From: Strigamia acuminata
Taxonomy: Eukaryota; Arthropoda; Chilopoda; Geophilomorpha; Linotaeniidae
Length of the DNA stretch: 64,000 nucleotides
Direction of reading: 5' to 3'
Assembly (NCBI GenBank): GCA_949358305.1
Contig: OX442314.1
Coordinates: 53,391,369 to 53,455,368 of the forward strand
Numbering within the stretch: the first letter of the stretch is position 1; every line of letters begins with the position of its first letter. The notes below the pieces were generated by a model, which was not told the origin of the DNA, searched no databases, and was given only the letters and a program-made list of their open reading frames with translations. The translations under genes were made by a program, and so were the position numbers. Positions 8,740 to 20,231 of the stretch are shown piece after piece.

Positions 8740-9230
8740 CGATACAAAATACCTCCTCAATTTGAGGATAACGTTGTTGGATGGTGTTAACGCCTGGGTC
8801 ACGTAGCAAATCGGTCAGCCCTTCTGAAACCGTGCTGCCCACATTGCGTGCGAACTGGCATCCACTGACAGGACCACATCCTTATTCAGATCACAATATG
8901 CGAGCACCAGCGACATATTCAGTGCAGCTTTAATTTGCATCACTACAGCTTCCTGTGACTGCGACCACTCCCATGCTACGTCCTTTGGCAACAATTTCCG
9001 AATTGGCTCAGTCATCGCCGAATTCTGCAGCAAAAATTCTGCCAAATAAACCGTCATTCCCAGGAAGCAGCGTAGTTCCTCTTTATTAGTGGGAGACTTA
9101 ATCCTGTCTTTCGCTTCCACCTTGTCTGGGTTCGCTTTAACACCTTCCTGGGTTAAAACATGCCTCAAAAACTTGATATCCGTTGCCTCGAAAATGCACT
9201 TTTCCTTGTTTAAACGGAATCCCATCACAT
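8740..9230 (-). pseudogene. Ty3/gypsy RT-RNase H fragment
   Basis: Minus strand, 9228 to 8815. It encodes the RT thumb/connection (GFRLNKEKCIFEATDIKFL, HVLTQEGVKANPDKVEA, SPTNKEELRCFLGM.VYLAEF) and the start of RNase H (LAYCDLNKDVVLSVDASSHA). An in-frame TGA follows. A further RNase H piece (NTIQQRYPQIEE) continues in another frame to about 8740 after a small deletion. The catalytic RT palm is missing: the fragment is cut at 9230 by an LTR. Decayed, unable to move itself. Confidence 0.88.
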
Positions 9231-9826
9231 TGTCGTAACCTTGGTTCCGGTAATAAATTTATACACAATATCTTACTAATAAAACCCTTTATTTAACAAT
9301 ACAATACAAATTATACTTAATGGTCTCGGATCCTTGTTGGTCGGATACGATTGTTGCTGCACGGCAGTCTTACACGTGGCTTCTGTTGTCTAGGGTAATG
9401 GCGTTTGGCGAAACACGTGTTCGCAAACGCTTCGCTTCGGTAGATATTACTATCGTAGTATTGCTACGATAAATATCTGTGACTTTGATTTATAGATGAA
9501 TTTGGCAACGGGCATCGATCCTCTATCAATCCGGTAAAACGGCCTGACGGTGAGGTGGTGATGCTAATGTTGCTCTGGTATCTATAAACTGGGGTTTCCG
9601 GTCAAGACACGGGTTTAAATACCTGTTGGACCGGAAATGACGTATTCGCATAAATTCGGGGAATTATGCAAATTCATGACGTCGTTACATCAATCCCGCA
9701 GAAACGGTAAAACTAGTATAGCTAGTTTTCCCGTAATAATCTGATTACTAATAATTCAAACATTAAAACACTTTTTATTATGATATAAAATTATTAAAAC
9801 ACTTTTGTGACCTCGTGGTCACCACA
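9231..9826 (-). repeat. Probable solo LTR (596 bp)
   Basis: The block starts TGTCGTAACC and ends GTCACCACA, with a 4-bp duplication ACAT on both sides (9227-9230 and 9827-9830). On the minus strand it has AATAAA near its end, so it reads as a minus-strand LTR inserted in the gypsy fragment. No partner LTR was found in the window. The 4-bp duplication is short and could be chance. Confidence 0.5.
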
Positions 9827-9830
9827 ACAT

Positions 9831-10221
9831 ATAAACGATGTATATTCAGAACTCTTGGCTAATCTCATACTCTGGCGAGTTAAGGGCGGTAACATAAGTA
9901 TCGACCGGGTTTACTTGGCAATAACCAACATTTGCCGTCAAATCTAAAGGATCCTTGTCAACTTCAAGAAGTGTAGGGGAGAGGCTGAAAGGATAACTGC
10001 ATCCGTTTGTTCGCATAAATTTGTCAAAGATGAAGAGAAATCTTCCATTTGGAACATATTAACTGGTCGCTTCTGTGAACTTTCAACAAAAATAGGCAAA
10101 CCTCTTTTGCTTCTTGAAACAAATTGTAAGACTCGATAAAATGTTTTGGATCTAACGCAAATGCGCTTGGCACGTATTGCATCCAAATTCTGGTCATGGT
10201 ACGGTGCATGACGAAGACTCT
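9831..10221 (-). other. Unassigned stretch with a 94-codon minus ORF
   Basis: Minus ORF 10228-9944 has no recognised motif. It overlaps the end of the integrase frame and may be the 3' part of the same decayed element. No function can be assigned. Confidence 0.25.
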
Positions 10222-11325
10222 TTACCACGCTGCATCCCAGAGGTCACAGCGTATGTGGTATGCGGTTTGGCATCCGCGGTGGCTGCATCTGTAACCTCTG
10301 CACTTCCGCATCTGTGGCATCTGCGACGTCATCCGTGGCATCTGTGGCACCATCTGCAGTGTCGGCATCTGTGGTACCGTCTGTGGCGTCGGCGCCACCG
10401 GTGTCACTTCCCGACCCGGTAATTCCTCAAACACCTCCACAACCTCATCCCCCTCCTCCTCCTCCATGGGGATCTCACATGACTCCACCTCAACCACTTC
10501 CCGACCTCCCGTCGCACCCACTATCTCCTCGCTCCGCAAAGATTCACGCCCTATCCACTTAAAATGGGATGCGTTTCGCACAATAATCTGTGCACCTCGA
10601 CTCGCTGTAATTCGGGTCCCCTCCACCTTAACCACAATCCAAGGGCGGGGGTCAAACGGTGTTGTGAACTTATTCACTTTCGCCTGGCACACTAAAACTT
10701 TATCCCCCACACATAAGGTATGTGTCACTACCCGTCGCTGCACATCCGCATATCTCTTCATTTTATCATTCTGCCACACATCCCGCTCTCTCAACTGCTA
10801 GTCCTCGGCGTCCCTCCACACAACAGGCAGGCGCGTCTGGATATCCCTCCCGCACAATAACTCCACAGGCGTACGGCCCGTTGTTGAATGCGGCGTAGCA
10901 TGGTAGTTTAACAAAAATTTCCCCATCTCCTTCCTGCACTCTTTACTCTCCAACACAGCCGCTCGAATCGTTTTATTTAACGTGCGCATGAAGCGCTCTG
11001 CCTCTCCATTGGCCTTCGGCCACAGCGGTGTCACCTTGTGATGTCGCACTCCAAATTCCATCATAAATTCTTCGAACTCTCATGATGTAAACGGGGGCCC
11101 GTTATCCGACTTCACGGATTCAGGCAACCCCAGTTCGGTGAAACGCTTCTCCAATATCGGACACACCACCCTCCCGGCCGTCGACGAAATCACATCAAGA
11201 AAAGGGAAACTGGAGTATTCATCAATTAACACCATCAACAACTTACCGCCGGGAAACGGGCCAAGAAAATCCATGGCTAGATACTGCCACGGACGAGCAG
11301 GCAACCGGAAGAAATAAATGAACAG
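10222..11325 (-). pseudogene. Ty3/gypsy integrase with two in-frame stops
   Basis: Minus strand. The frame runs from about 11325 with the integrase core (PWQYLAMDFLGPFPGG, SDNGPPF), a TGA at 11080-11082, then HHKVTPLWPKANGEAERFMR with the catalytic Glu and LLNYHATPHSTTGRTP, a TAG at 10798-10800, then the C-terminal domain (VGDKVLVCQAKVNKFTTPFD) and a repetitive VPQMP-rich acidic tail to 10222. All three parts are in the same frame, so only two point mutations kill it. The visible catalytic residues (D of MDF, D of SDNG, E of EAERF) remain. It lies upstream of the RT fragment on the same strand, the reverse of element order, so the two are separate or rearranged pieces. Confidence 0.88.
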
Positions 11326-11384
11326 TAAATTTGACATTTTTACTTTATATTTACGCCAGTTTTTACTACAACATAACAATAAAT

Positions 11385-11692
11385 CAATGATGTAACAACG
11401 CATTCCTCATTTCCTGGAAATATTCCTCAGCTCCAGGATTCAGTTGCGCGTGCCGATAATTTCTTTGCCATGCTCTCTGATATTGTTTTCTGAGGGTTCT
11501 TACCCGTCTGACTCTGGGAAACTAAAGTTTGTTTATTTTGATTATAAAAAAATTTGTTTGTTTAATGTTTAACTTGCCGACTGAGCTCTTAGCTGTTCCC
11601 ACTGCTCATAGGTAATGACATTATCACGTTCGTGTCTGAAATTCAAAATTATGGCAATTTCTATTTCCGAATAAATGTGATAGTCTCCGCTG
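11385..11692 (-). other. Two exon-like ORF segments, unrecognised
   Basis: Minus strand. One open segment follows a good acceptor (TTTGCAG, ending near 11693) and encodes GDYHIYSEIEIAIILNFRHE and YEQWEQLRAQ. A second after TTTAG at about 11523 encodes FPRVRRVRTLRKQYQRAWQR and AEEYFQEMRNALLHH before a stop. The donor between them (GTTAAA) is weak. It may be a piece of a host gene or a transposon-encoded DNA-binding protein. Low certainty. Confidence 0.25.
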
Positions 11693-11992
11693 CAAAATAA
11701 TAAAAATGTCTAAATTTAAATATTTAATTTATAATAAATAAATAAATAATATTTATTTGTTTTATTTGACTTACTATTTCACAAGGAGATGAATTGCAAT
11801 AGCTATCAATAAGCATTTCAGGCATTTAATGATCATGTCTGCATACATGTGGGCATAAATTCTAATACAGCTTTCAGTCCATGTGAAGAAGAAAAGCATT
11901 TCTCTGCATGCAAGGAAGTAAGAAAAAAATATAAATGAATGTACTCTTGTAGTTTTGCTGAAAGTGAATGGCAAATCTAACCTAACCTAATA

Positions 11993-12343
11993 CCTTGTTC
12001 GCACCAGAATGTTTGGGCTAGCCCAAAGTTTAAATCTAGTTCTTTTTCTTGGTGCGAACGCATCTGGCCCAAAATTATCTAGTTTAAAAATGTTTAAACT
12101 AGATAATTCTAATCCAGTTGTGTGAACTAGATAATTGTCAAAGAACTAGATAACTGTCAAGGTCACTTCCCACAATTCCATGCGTAACCTGGTCAGTTGA
12201 TTGTCTATTGGCTGCATGCTAGCCTAGATATGTGGCTTTTTGCTTTTTGGTGCGAACGCTCTAGCCTGAACTTTTTAAGCCAACATCAGGCCAGAACTAG
12301 ATTTAAACTTTGGGCTAGCCCAAACTTTCTGGTGCGAACATGG
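11993..12343. mobile_element. MITE with about 50-bp terminal inverted repeats
   Basis: Ends are CCTTGTTCGCACCAGAA... and its near-perfect reverse complement ...TTCTGGTGCGAACATGG. Both continue through the palindromic GGGCTAGCCC and a shared AAAGTTTAAATCTAGTTCT. TA dinucleotides flank it (11991-11992 and 12344-12345), as for a Tc1/mariner-type MITE. Non-coding. Short CCTAACCTAA and GACCTAATCTAACC runs flank it. Confidence 0.85.
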
Positions 12344-12345
12344 TA

Positions 12346-12949
12346 TGACCTAATCTAACCTGTAGCTAAAACACTTTGTCGCTAAAAAGTACCACACTTA
12401 AGCGCTGCACAAAAGTATGCATCGCTAAAGTGTCGGTCGCTAAAGTAAACGATTTTTTTGATAATTTGCTAAACCTTGCGCCGCTAAAGTAAGTTTTTCC
12501 CATTTGGCTTCACTTGTTTAGTGTTCATGACTATCTGTTTATTCTAATAAGCTTATCCGCCCAGGAAGGCTAAGTGAAGTATTTATTCGGCGTGGTTACC
12601 CAAGCAATCACGATAACAATTAGTAAGCAATCTATTACAATCAAAATATACGCAAGGCTAAATACACCAAAACACAACAACTTGGAACACTGAGGTATTT
12701 ATTTATAATTGCAATACCCACGATGGGTTTGCAGGTGTATGCTTTAATAAAGATTGGGCAAGAACAAGTCCCCTCATCCCACTTCCGGTTGCAAAACTCA
12801 ATATACACTTTGTCCATTCTTGACTTGGCGTTGTTGTGGTTCTCTTTGCTAATAATATTGTTACATTATAGGTACAGAAGCAGATTGCAGCAATAATTCT
12901 GAAATCGTAATATTGAATACATTTAGTCTTCCTAAGAATTCCAAAACAG
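12346..12949. other. Non-coding, repeated CGCTAAA motif
   Basis: CGCTAAA or CGCTAAAGT recurs five to six times between about 12378 and 12490. The rest shows no supported gene. An acceptor-like TTATAG at about 12870 precedes the next ORF. Confidence 0.3.
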
Positions 12950-13369
12950 ATGATGTCAGAAGACAATGTGCAAGATTTTGTAAAATTGAACGCCCAAAGT
13001 GCCACTGAATATTCCAGAACAGGTGCTGCCGTAGATTGCTGCAATAATTCTGAAAATGTAATCGGTTCAGAGTCATCTGCAGGCGATAAGGAAAATTTAG
13101 AAAGATTGAATGCTTGTAGTGTTGCTGAGGATTCTAGATCAGATGGTGTCCTTTCAAAAGAGATTGTTACGGACACTTCAGACAGTCTGAGGATCAAATT
13201 AGTTTTGCCGAGGAGAGTGGAGAATGATTTATGGGCCGTAACGCATGATCACTTATACGGCATATTACGGAATGGGATAAATGACGAATTTAACAGAACA
13301 GAAGCAATAACGAATGCAATAAGAGTTGGTCAGCGCCTTCTTGATCTTATCAAACGCGAGTCGTCTTGA
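12950..13369 (+). CDS. Hypothetical ORF, 139 codons, internal repeat
   Basis: ATG at 12950. The product is acidic and serine/asparagine-rich. A duplicated segment is visible: CCNNSENVI with SATEYSRT and SVAEDSRS resemble each other, and a third diverged copy in another frame lies just upstream (12875-12960). It ends in a leucine-rich RVGQRLLDLIKRE segment. No family is recognised. It overlaps the tail of a minus-strand retroelement fragment. It could be an exon of a decayed gene or part of a transposon. Confidence 0.3.
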   Translation: MMSEDNVQDFVKLNAQSATEYSRTGAAVDCCNNSENVIGSESSAGDKENLERLNACSVAEDSRSDGVLSKEIVTDTSDSLRIKLVLPRRVENDLWAVTHDHLYGILRNGINDEFNRTEAITNAIRVGQRLLDLIKRESS

Positions 13370-13950
13370 CCAATTCCACGTTGTATCCGCACACAGGAGT
13401 TCATACAAAGGGGCTGCATGTTTGGCCAAATTCCTAACGAAAGCCAAATAAAATGCTCTTAGTACAGCAAGAGCGTGGACTTTCGTTGCTATGGGTTCCA
13501 TTTCTTTTCTCACAGAAAATCCCAAAAATTCAACCCCTACTTGCAGAAAACAAATTTTTCCCTTGCTAACTGCAAATCCTTTTTTTAGGAGTTGAGCAAA
13601 AATGGCCTCCAAGACATCCAGGCGTTCCTCGAAAGTCCAAGTCGCCACGAGGATGTTGTCGAGGTAAATGAATATTTTCAGGATCTCTTCCAACACAAGC
13701 TCAATTATCGGTTGGAAAATGCCGGCCGATGCATCGTGCCAAACGGCAGCCGGGTCATTGCCATCAGTCCGTTCAGTGTGTTGTTCGCGGCGAGATACGT
13801 CAAAATTTTCTCTTGTACAGCCCTGTATTGCTTGAGGTTGGTCCACTGCTCGTAATATGGTGTCCAAACCAAACAACTGGACCATATCCCGTCCCAGCAT
13901 ACCGGGGCCCGGTCGATTCACAATGATAAAATCCACCAATTCATCGCAAA
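13330..13950 (-). pseudogene. Ty3/gypsy protease-RT fragment
   Basis: Minus frame 13963-13265. It starts with a protease C-terminal end (PGMLGRDMVQLFGLD), then jumps to RT with HDASAGIFQPIIELVLE and KIFIYLDNILVAT, where the catalytic YLDD reads YLDN. It continues through FAVSKGKICFLQVGVEFLGF. The region between protease and RT palm is deleted or scrambled and the second catalytic Asp is lost, so it is dead. The frame stays open for 232 codons. Confidence 0.85.
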
Positions 13951-13969
13951 TGAATGACAACACTTACAT

Positions 13970-15121
13970 TCAACGTCCGATGGCATTAAAGCACAACAAC
14001 CACATTGGCATCTTGATTTACATTGAGTGAAAAAAATTAGAATTATTAATATTATATCAAACGTGTTTACAAATTATATTTCAAACCATTCATCAAGATC
14101 CACAAAATTAACTAAAGATTCACAACATGAAGATTCAGAACATGATAGATAAACACTACCTGTGGGATTTTTTAGTGGTTCAAACATATATGGAACCACA
14201 GATGTAGTTGATACACACAAATCATCATCTCCTTCGTCTCTGTCAGTAGAAAACATGCTGAAATCGTTTTAAAATCGCGAATTGGTGCTGGATTTCCCGT
14301 GTTTGTTTGACGTCGATGACGTAAAAATAATGTCACCTAGTGGTGATATCTATAAAGTTTGGAAAATCGTAATGACGGAACAATTACTTCTCGGTTAGAA
14401 TTTAAACAGTGGTTTTTAACAATATCACTTAAGTTTGTGAGTGGCGGTCGGTCGCCTCATGGCCAGGGGAGGACCATGGGGCATTTGGACACCATTCACG
14501 ATTAAATACAACACAGAGAACACACAGTTTGGATTGAATATCTTTATTGTGGTTGTCTAGGGGTTGTGCGTTCACCGTGTTATCGCCTAAGTCGCTGGGT
14601 TGCCTTGCAGCAACCCAGCCCAGTCCAACCGCTGACCACATGGTCGAGGACCACATGGGCAGCGTGGTCGGATTGCATTTGCCTTGCCGTGCCTCGCAGC
14701 ACGGCCAACGAGTCGCCTCAAGTCATGTCGGATTTGAGAGCGATCACGCCTCGTGTTGCGACGGCAGTCGCCATTGTCTCCTTCATCGTAGAGCTCTTAC
14801 AACCAGTCAGCATGGGACTGGAGAGCAAACTGTCTCCAAGATGGCGGTCAAGCCACGAAGAAACCTTGTGTAATCCTCTGTCCTGATTGGCTGCAATCAG
14901 GACGCAGCTCCGACGATAAGTCGTAGGAGCTGCTGAGGATCTTCTTGTTGATGTTGCCAGTGCCGACTGGCGGCGGTGGCGGCCAGTTGGTCACAAGTTA
15001 GTCAACTAAAATGGGTACATATAGCTCTGTTTTAGGTTATTTCAAACACTTTTTTTATTTTTTATTTCTCTTCCTATGACCTTTAAGCTGGAACACCTAA
15101 AGTCAACCGCTTTCATCCAAT
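13970..15121. other. Non-coding; possible LTR remnant near 14430-14600
   Basis: No supported gene. CTTTATTGTGGTTGTCTAGG near 14540 resembles sequences near 17870 and 9390 (each with GTTGTCTAGGG), suggesting diverged LTR 3' ends on the minus strand. GC content rises at 14570-14990. ORFs here are short and overlap on both strands; none resembles a protein I know. Confidence 0.3.
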
Positions 15122-16871
15122 TCAGGAGTTTTTGGCATTTGAACTTAAATTTTTAAATTGTTTGATGCGCCTTCCTCTTAAAATCCAGAACTTTTCTCGC
15201 AGTTGGTACAAAGTTTCACTTAGATATCCATGAAGTAGATCGAGATGAGTTTGTCGAATCAATAGTCTCGTAATCCAGCTGTCGAAGTGTAGTAATATCG
15301 GATATGTCTCGTCAAATGTCAATAAAGAACTCTTACGTCTGCTTCTTAGTCTTAACAAACCCTTCTCATCCATAAAAATCTCAAAATTTCTTAATGTGGA
15401 GTGCTTGCTGATTTCTTGATTGTCTCTAATCGCATCAATCTCATCCGAAAAGTACATTTTTTGAGAAAGTCGCAAGATTTTTACTCTATTCGTTTCCAAC
15501 TCGAGTGAGGAGAGGTCCTCGCCGCACATAGGTTGGCTTCTCCAACGCACAATGTACGAAAAAACTCGTAAAAGTCTATTGAATTTGCTAAATCGTTTGA
15601 AAAATTAGCACAAAAGGTTTTCTCGAATTTGTACACTTAACACAACGATTTTTCTTTCTTCATCGGGTAAATTCGCTAGTAAAATGTCAGTTTTTGGCAG
15701 TTTGGACACATCGACGCCGTCCCACCAAAGTCTATTTGTCAATAAAGTTTTTGAGTTGTGTGGGCGCGTTAACAGGTCAGCAGGGTTGAATTCAGTGGGC
15801 ACATGAGACCATTGGTTGGGTCTCGACGAGGAAAGGATTTCCTGAACTCGATTTGATACGTAGGGTTTCCACACATTCTTGTCTGAATTTATCCAAGCCA
15901 ATGTTATCATGGAGTCTGAAGAATAATTCACTTGTTTTACCTTCCTTTCAGATTCGAGATGTTTTTCGTCCCAATTCTTGGTTCTTGTCCAAATGGTCTT
16001 GGATCAATAGCTTCATTTGTAATATTACTGGAGCAAGACGTCCCATCGGGTCGAAAATTGACGCGACAAAAGAAACAACTTCACGTTTTGTTGTTGGAAT
16101 TTTTTCAAGTTTTGGAATTTTGAACATAATCATGTCTTCAGCTGTGTCCCACAAAATTCCAAGCATCTTTATGATTTTGAGATCAGAAAATTCTTTCCCA
16201 CGCATGTGAAATCCTCTTGTTTTCAAATTTGCAAAAACTTCTTTGCTCGAAGTTGCCCATTTGACAAGTGGCAATTTTCCATCATCCAAAATCATCTTTA
16301 ATTCTTCAGTGTTTTGTCATGTCCGCTGTGTAGTCACCGCCGGACGTGAGATCGTCCATGAATACACTATACCAGCGTCCAGTGCGTCAACTTCTTTTGG
16401 ATGTGTTTCCTTGTACTGGTCTGCTTGCTTACGAATTGTTGCGCACAGGAGAAATGGAGATGATATCACACCAAAAGGCACGACAATCATGCGTAGAATC
16501 ATGATGTGGTTGCACAAGTTTTTCCAAGAGTAGGGTTGCTTGAAGTAATCTCGCGCGACCCACAAAAAACGCAAAAAGTTTCTCTGTAGAAAGGCCTGTT
16601 TGGTGTCTGCATCTGCAATTATGGGAATGCAATAAATTCTGAATCGCACCATAACTAGGATCAAATCGGGGTTGAGAGAAGGTCCAGGAAACAAACAGTC
16701 GTTCAGAGATTTTCTTCCTTTGCGTGCATAAGATGCGTTGAAAACTACTCTGAATTTTGTTGTGTCCCTGTCTTCTTTAATTACTGGATGGTGGGGTATG
16801 TTGTAAATCCCCTTCTTTAGGAATCGTTCTTCACGCGGAACCGTTGCGTGGTTGCAGAAACACTGCCGCAC
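15122..16871 (-). pseudogene. BEL/Pao Pol remnants: RT, RNase H, integrase N-terminus
   Basis: 16871-16317 encodes the RT (YNIPHHPVIKEDRDTTKFRV, LNDCLFPGPSLNPDL, VPFGVISSPFLLCATIRK). One extra base at the YMDD box shifts the frame exactly at the catalytic site: MDDLTSGGDY is readable only in the next frame. 16295-15948 continues (KWATSSKEVFANL, SFVASIFDPMGRLAPVILQ). 15931-15605 holds the end of RNase H (WSHVPTEFNPADLLTR). 15550-15122 holds the integrase zinc domain (LLIRQTHLDLLHG, LREKFWILRGRR). Confidence 0.88.
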
Positions 16872-17479
16872 TTCTTTAATTTGATCCGATTCACAAGCTC
16901 AGTCGTGATAAAAGACCTGTGGCTTCCAGGGTCGATCATTCCTCGGATGTGGTGTGAACCTCCAGATTTAGTTTTGAGGTCAGCGGTAAAAATTGTGAGC
17001 TGCAAAGTCGTCGAAATTGCGCACGAGACGTGAGTGGTCACTTGCGGCTCCTTCGGCTTCTCTGCGGAACTGTGAGAATTCTTCGCTTCTGACTTCTTAC
17101 AAATTGTTGAGTGGTGTCTTCCGCCACAGTGCTTGCACGAAAACTTCACCTTGCATTCACCAACACGATGACCAGTTCGAAAACAATTAAAACAGAGTCT
17201 GTTCTTTTTTACAAGTTCAATTTTCGTATTCACTTCAAATTCCTTCTTACACGACCCATTTAGATGATCTTTCTGGCAAAAAATACATTTCAAAGTATTT
17301 GCATTCGCAGGCTTGCCATCTGGTTTAGATTCAGTCTTCACTTTGGCACTTGTAGACGGTTTAGACTCCTGAGTCGTGGAACAAGTCGTCATGGAACCTT
17401 TAGCTTTGACTTTCTCTGTCTCAGATTTGTCACTTTTTTCTTTTTTAGTCTTACGAAATTGATTTAAAGTTAAATCCAC
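16817..17479 (-). pseudogene. BEL/Pao Gag C-terminus and protease start
   Basis: It has a basic lysine-rich N-terminal stretch, then cysteine clusters (CIFCQKDHLNGSCKK, CFNCFRTGHRVGECK, CKHCGGRHHSTIC), the three-knuckle pattern of BEL/Pao Gag. The aspartic protease begins with RGMIDPGSHRSFIT, where the usual DxGS motif reads DPGS. It stops soon after, where a deletion joins it to the RT region. Confidence 0.85.
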
Positions 17480-17546
17480 TGCTCATTAGCTGAATATTAA
17501 CTTTCTTAATGGATTTATTTACTATTTTTTGCAATTTTTGTCATTA

Positions 17547-19327
17547 AATCTACCAATTTTAAAAGGGCAACTTAAATTTGACCAAGTAGAAATGGGCCAG
17601 TTGTGATACTGGGCGCGACATAGCCAGGAGTGGACTCAATTATAAAAAATATTCATAACTTTTAATTGCAACGTGCTGTAAATTGCAGATTTAAATTTTT
17701 TAAAAGCACTAATGTTGCACCGTTTGCTGACTTTTTACTTCCCATGTTAGCACTTGATGCAAATTGTCGGTCTTCAGCAAAAGCATCCCTCAAACATTAA
17801 TGACTTCGGTAAACTGGTGGACGGGAAACGAGAAACTTAATTTATAATTTGTAACGGTGTATTGGCTTTTATTGTATCGTTGTCTAGGGGAAAGTTCCCA
17901 GAAGTTTCCAAAAAATAAGTTGTCACACAAACATATTCAAATTAAATAAAGGATGTTAAAAAATCTAAAAAGTATAAAGTTACCCGATGATTTTTAAAAT
18001 TAATATTTTTAATTTAAACCTAAACCATTCAAAGGCCAGTTTTATGTCTAGAAAATTATCTCTCTCTTAGATAGATGCATTCCTTTGCTCCGCACTCGCA
18101 TGCGATGAACTTACTAAATTTTCGTACATACAGTACTGTATATTGGATAAGCCATAAATAACATCATTTATTTGCTATACAATTTGTAGGAGGTTGATCA
18201 TCAAAAAATTTATGTTTGATTGAATTGATGATGGTTATTGCAAAATTTACAAGTTTTTATTTTATTTTATTTTCTTCAAAAATTATTTTTTACACGCGGT
18301 TGATAGTCGGGGATTTTCGTGATTACCGTACATTTATTTCAAGGACTTGAAAGTGTCACCAGGTGGCTTAATTCAAAATATTATTTAGTTGGAAGATTGA
18401 TTCTATCATTACGCATGTTCGTGTTTGACGGATTTAAAACCCCGTATAATATAACTGCCGTGATGGCACTTGTACGAGCACGATGGAGGCATACTGGTAA
18501 GTGGATTTGTTCATCTAGGAAGTCTGAAATGGATTATTCTTTTAGTTTTAGCACCACCAGTGACAATACTATCGATCGAAAATCAAAACTACTAAATCAA
18601 AACTATTAATTCGATTGAAGTTTGCTTCTTTGATTACACAATATCCCTGTTTTACCGAAATTAAACCCAGTATTGTTCTACGGGGTTCACAACTGTCACG
18701 ACAGCACTCGCAGGTTCGAAGTACGCCGGCATGTTGGATTCCGTTGTATTTCCCATCGATTTTCTCTCATGAAATTGCATTAATTTGTTTCACTTATCTT
18801 CAATTTCAGCTCGAGTATTTGTCTTAACGATGCTCTTGTTTTCGCGGAGTTGTGTGTTGAGTTGAGTTGTGTGTTGAGTTAAAAACGAGAGGAATTTTCA
18901 AATTCTGGTAATTATGTTCCAACTCTAAATTTGTTATATTTGTTTTATTACAAGTATTCAATGAAACAATTTTGTAGTCCATTATTTAAATCGTAATTAG
19001 AAATATTTTCGGAATTGTTTTCATTTTTTTTAAAAATTTGTTTATTTTAAATTATTCTAGTTGATTTCGCCCATTTTTATTTTCCGATCTGACTTTTGTT
19101 GGCAGAAATTCGATACAAATTCTCCTGTAAGTTGTTCGAGTTTGTTTTCTTTGGGGGTGTAAAATCCAACTCTCTACCTCCTCGTGGTCACCCCTGGATG
19201 AACTGATGACTTGAAACGTCTCGGCGGAACCAGAAGAGAGCTCTGGTCATTTTCAAATTTCTTTACTTGATTTTATTGTTATTTTTAACCTTTATTGTGT
19301 TAAAGTTGCTGTGCATTGTATTGTAAG
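17547..19327 (+). repeat. Dispersed repeat R1, copy 2 (left part)
   Basis: Similar to 49605-49680 plus 51015-52380 and, from about 18690, to window positions 1-520. Relative to copy 3 it has about 400 extra bases (about 17830-18240, with GTTGTCTAGGGG and AT-rich sequence). It is split at 19327 by a large DNA transposon and resumes at 25872. No protein recognised; ORF 18319-18609 is not supported. Confidence 0.75.
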
Positions 19328-19601
19328 GGGCGGGGACCAAATGGGCGCGTCCTAATTACGCGCGCAAGTTAAATACGCGCATCAAATACGCGCGTCTTGA
19401 ATGCGCGCTCTCAAATGCGCGCAATTCAAATGCGCGTATTAAATGTATTATTTATAAGAATTAAATAAAAAATAATAAATATAATGAATTAATGTAAATG
19501 AATTTTTTAAAATACCAGTCTCAAATTCGCGCATATACTTAACTTTTGTTGTAACAATAGTAAAAAGACCGCTTTCTTTTTCACTTTTGAACTTGTTGCT
19601 T

Positions 19602-20231
19602 TGTGACGGTTACACTGTCATACACTTTGCTATTTTTGGACGTTTATTTTATCCATAGATGGCGCTAGTACGATTTAGCGGTAATTTCGAATTTCGATTA
19701 TTTTTGAAGGAATAAAATATAAATTATTATTTATATTTTATTCTCCCTCAAGTTTAAACAATTATTAAACATTTTTAGATGTGTTAATATTAGCTGATTT
19801 GTTTGTCACATAATTCTATTGAATTATGTGCAAATTTCACACCTGGTGAAGTCACCATTCACCACCCACTGTGAGTTGGACTCCTTTCGGATTATAGTCA
19901 AAGGGACTTAATCCAAAGTGTGTCCTGCGTATCCAGTTCCTGTAGTGGACCTAGTAGAAGACTATGTCCTGGGTATCCACTTCCTATAGTCTAGGATTGG
20001 ATGGATTTAGGTGACCAGTGATCCCATTGGATCACTGGGCAGCCCATTCTTCACACCGAGCATATATTCCCTTGCAAAACGGATTTGGCTCGGCTCTCTT
20101 GTTGGTGGTCTGTTCCTGACACCACTTGAACCGGGTTTGGTGGACTTAGGGCCACTTGGGTGAATTTAGTTCATCTTGTTGCACTTAGGGGCAATGAATA
20201 GCTGTAGCTATGGAAAAGTAACATTTATCTA
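19602..20231 (+). repeat. 5' LTR of gag-only element
   Basis: 630 bp starting TGTGACGGTTAC, identical by eye to 23614-24243. CTCF-like core AGATGGCGCT at 19657-19666. GAATAAAATATAAATTATT follows near 19709. It resembles the start of the LTR-like block at 59387. Confidence 0.85.

Larger units (their letters stand above)
15122..17479 (-). mobile_element. Degenerate BEL/Pao retrotransposon (internal part)
   Basis: Minus-strand order from 17479 down to 15122 is gag zinc knuckles, start of protease, RT, RNase H and the N-terminal integrase zinc domain, all of BEL/Pao type. Pieces are joined by deletions and frameshifts (breaks near 16840, 16345, 15940 and 15600). The integrase catalytic core and both LTRs are not seen. 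Non-functional. Confidence 0.88.

Noticed and set aside
10260-10562. Plus-strand ORF rich in Val/Ala/Ser/Pro
   Set aside because: Shadow of the repetitive acidic tail of the minus-strand gypsy integrase.
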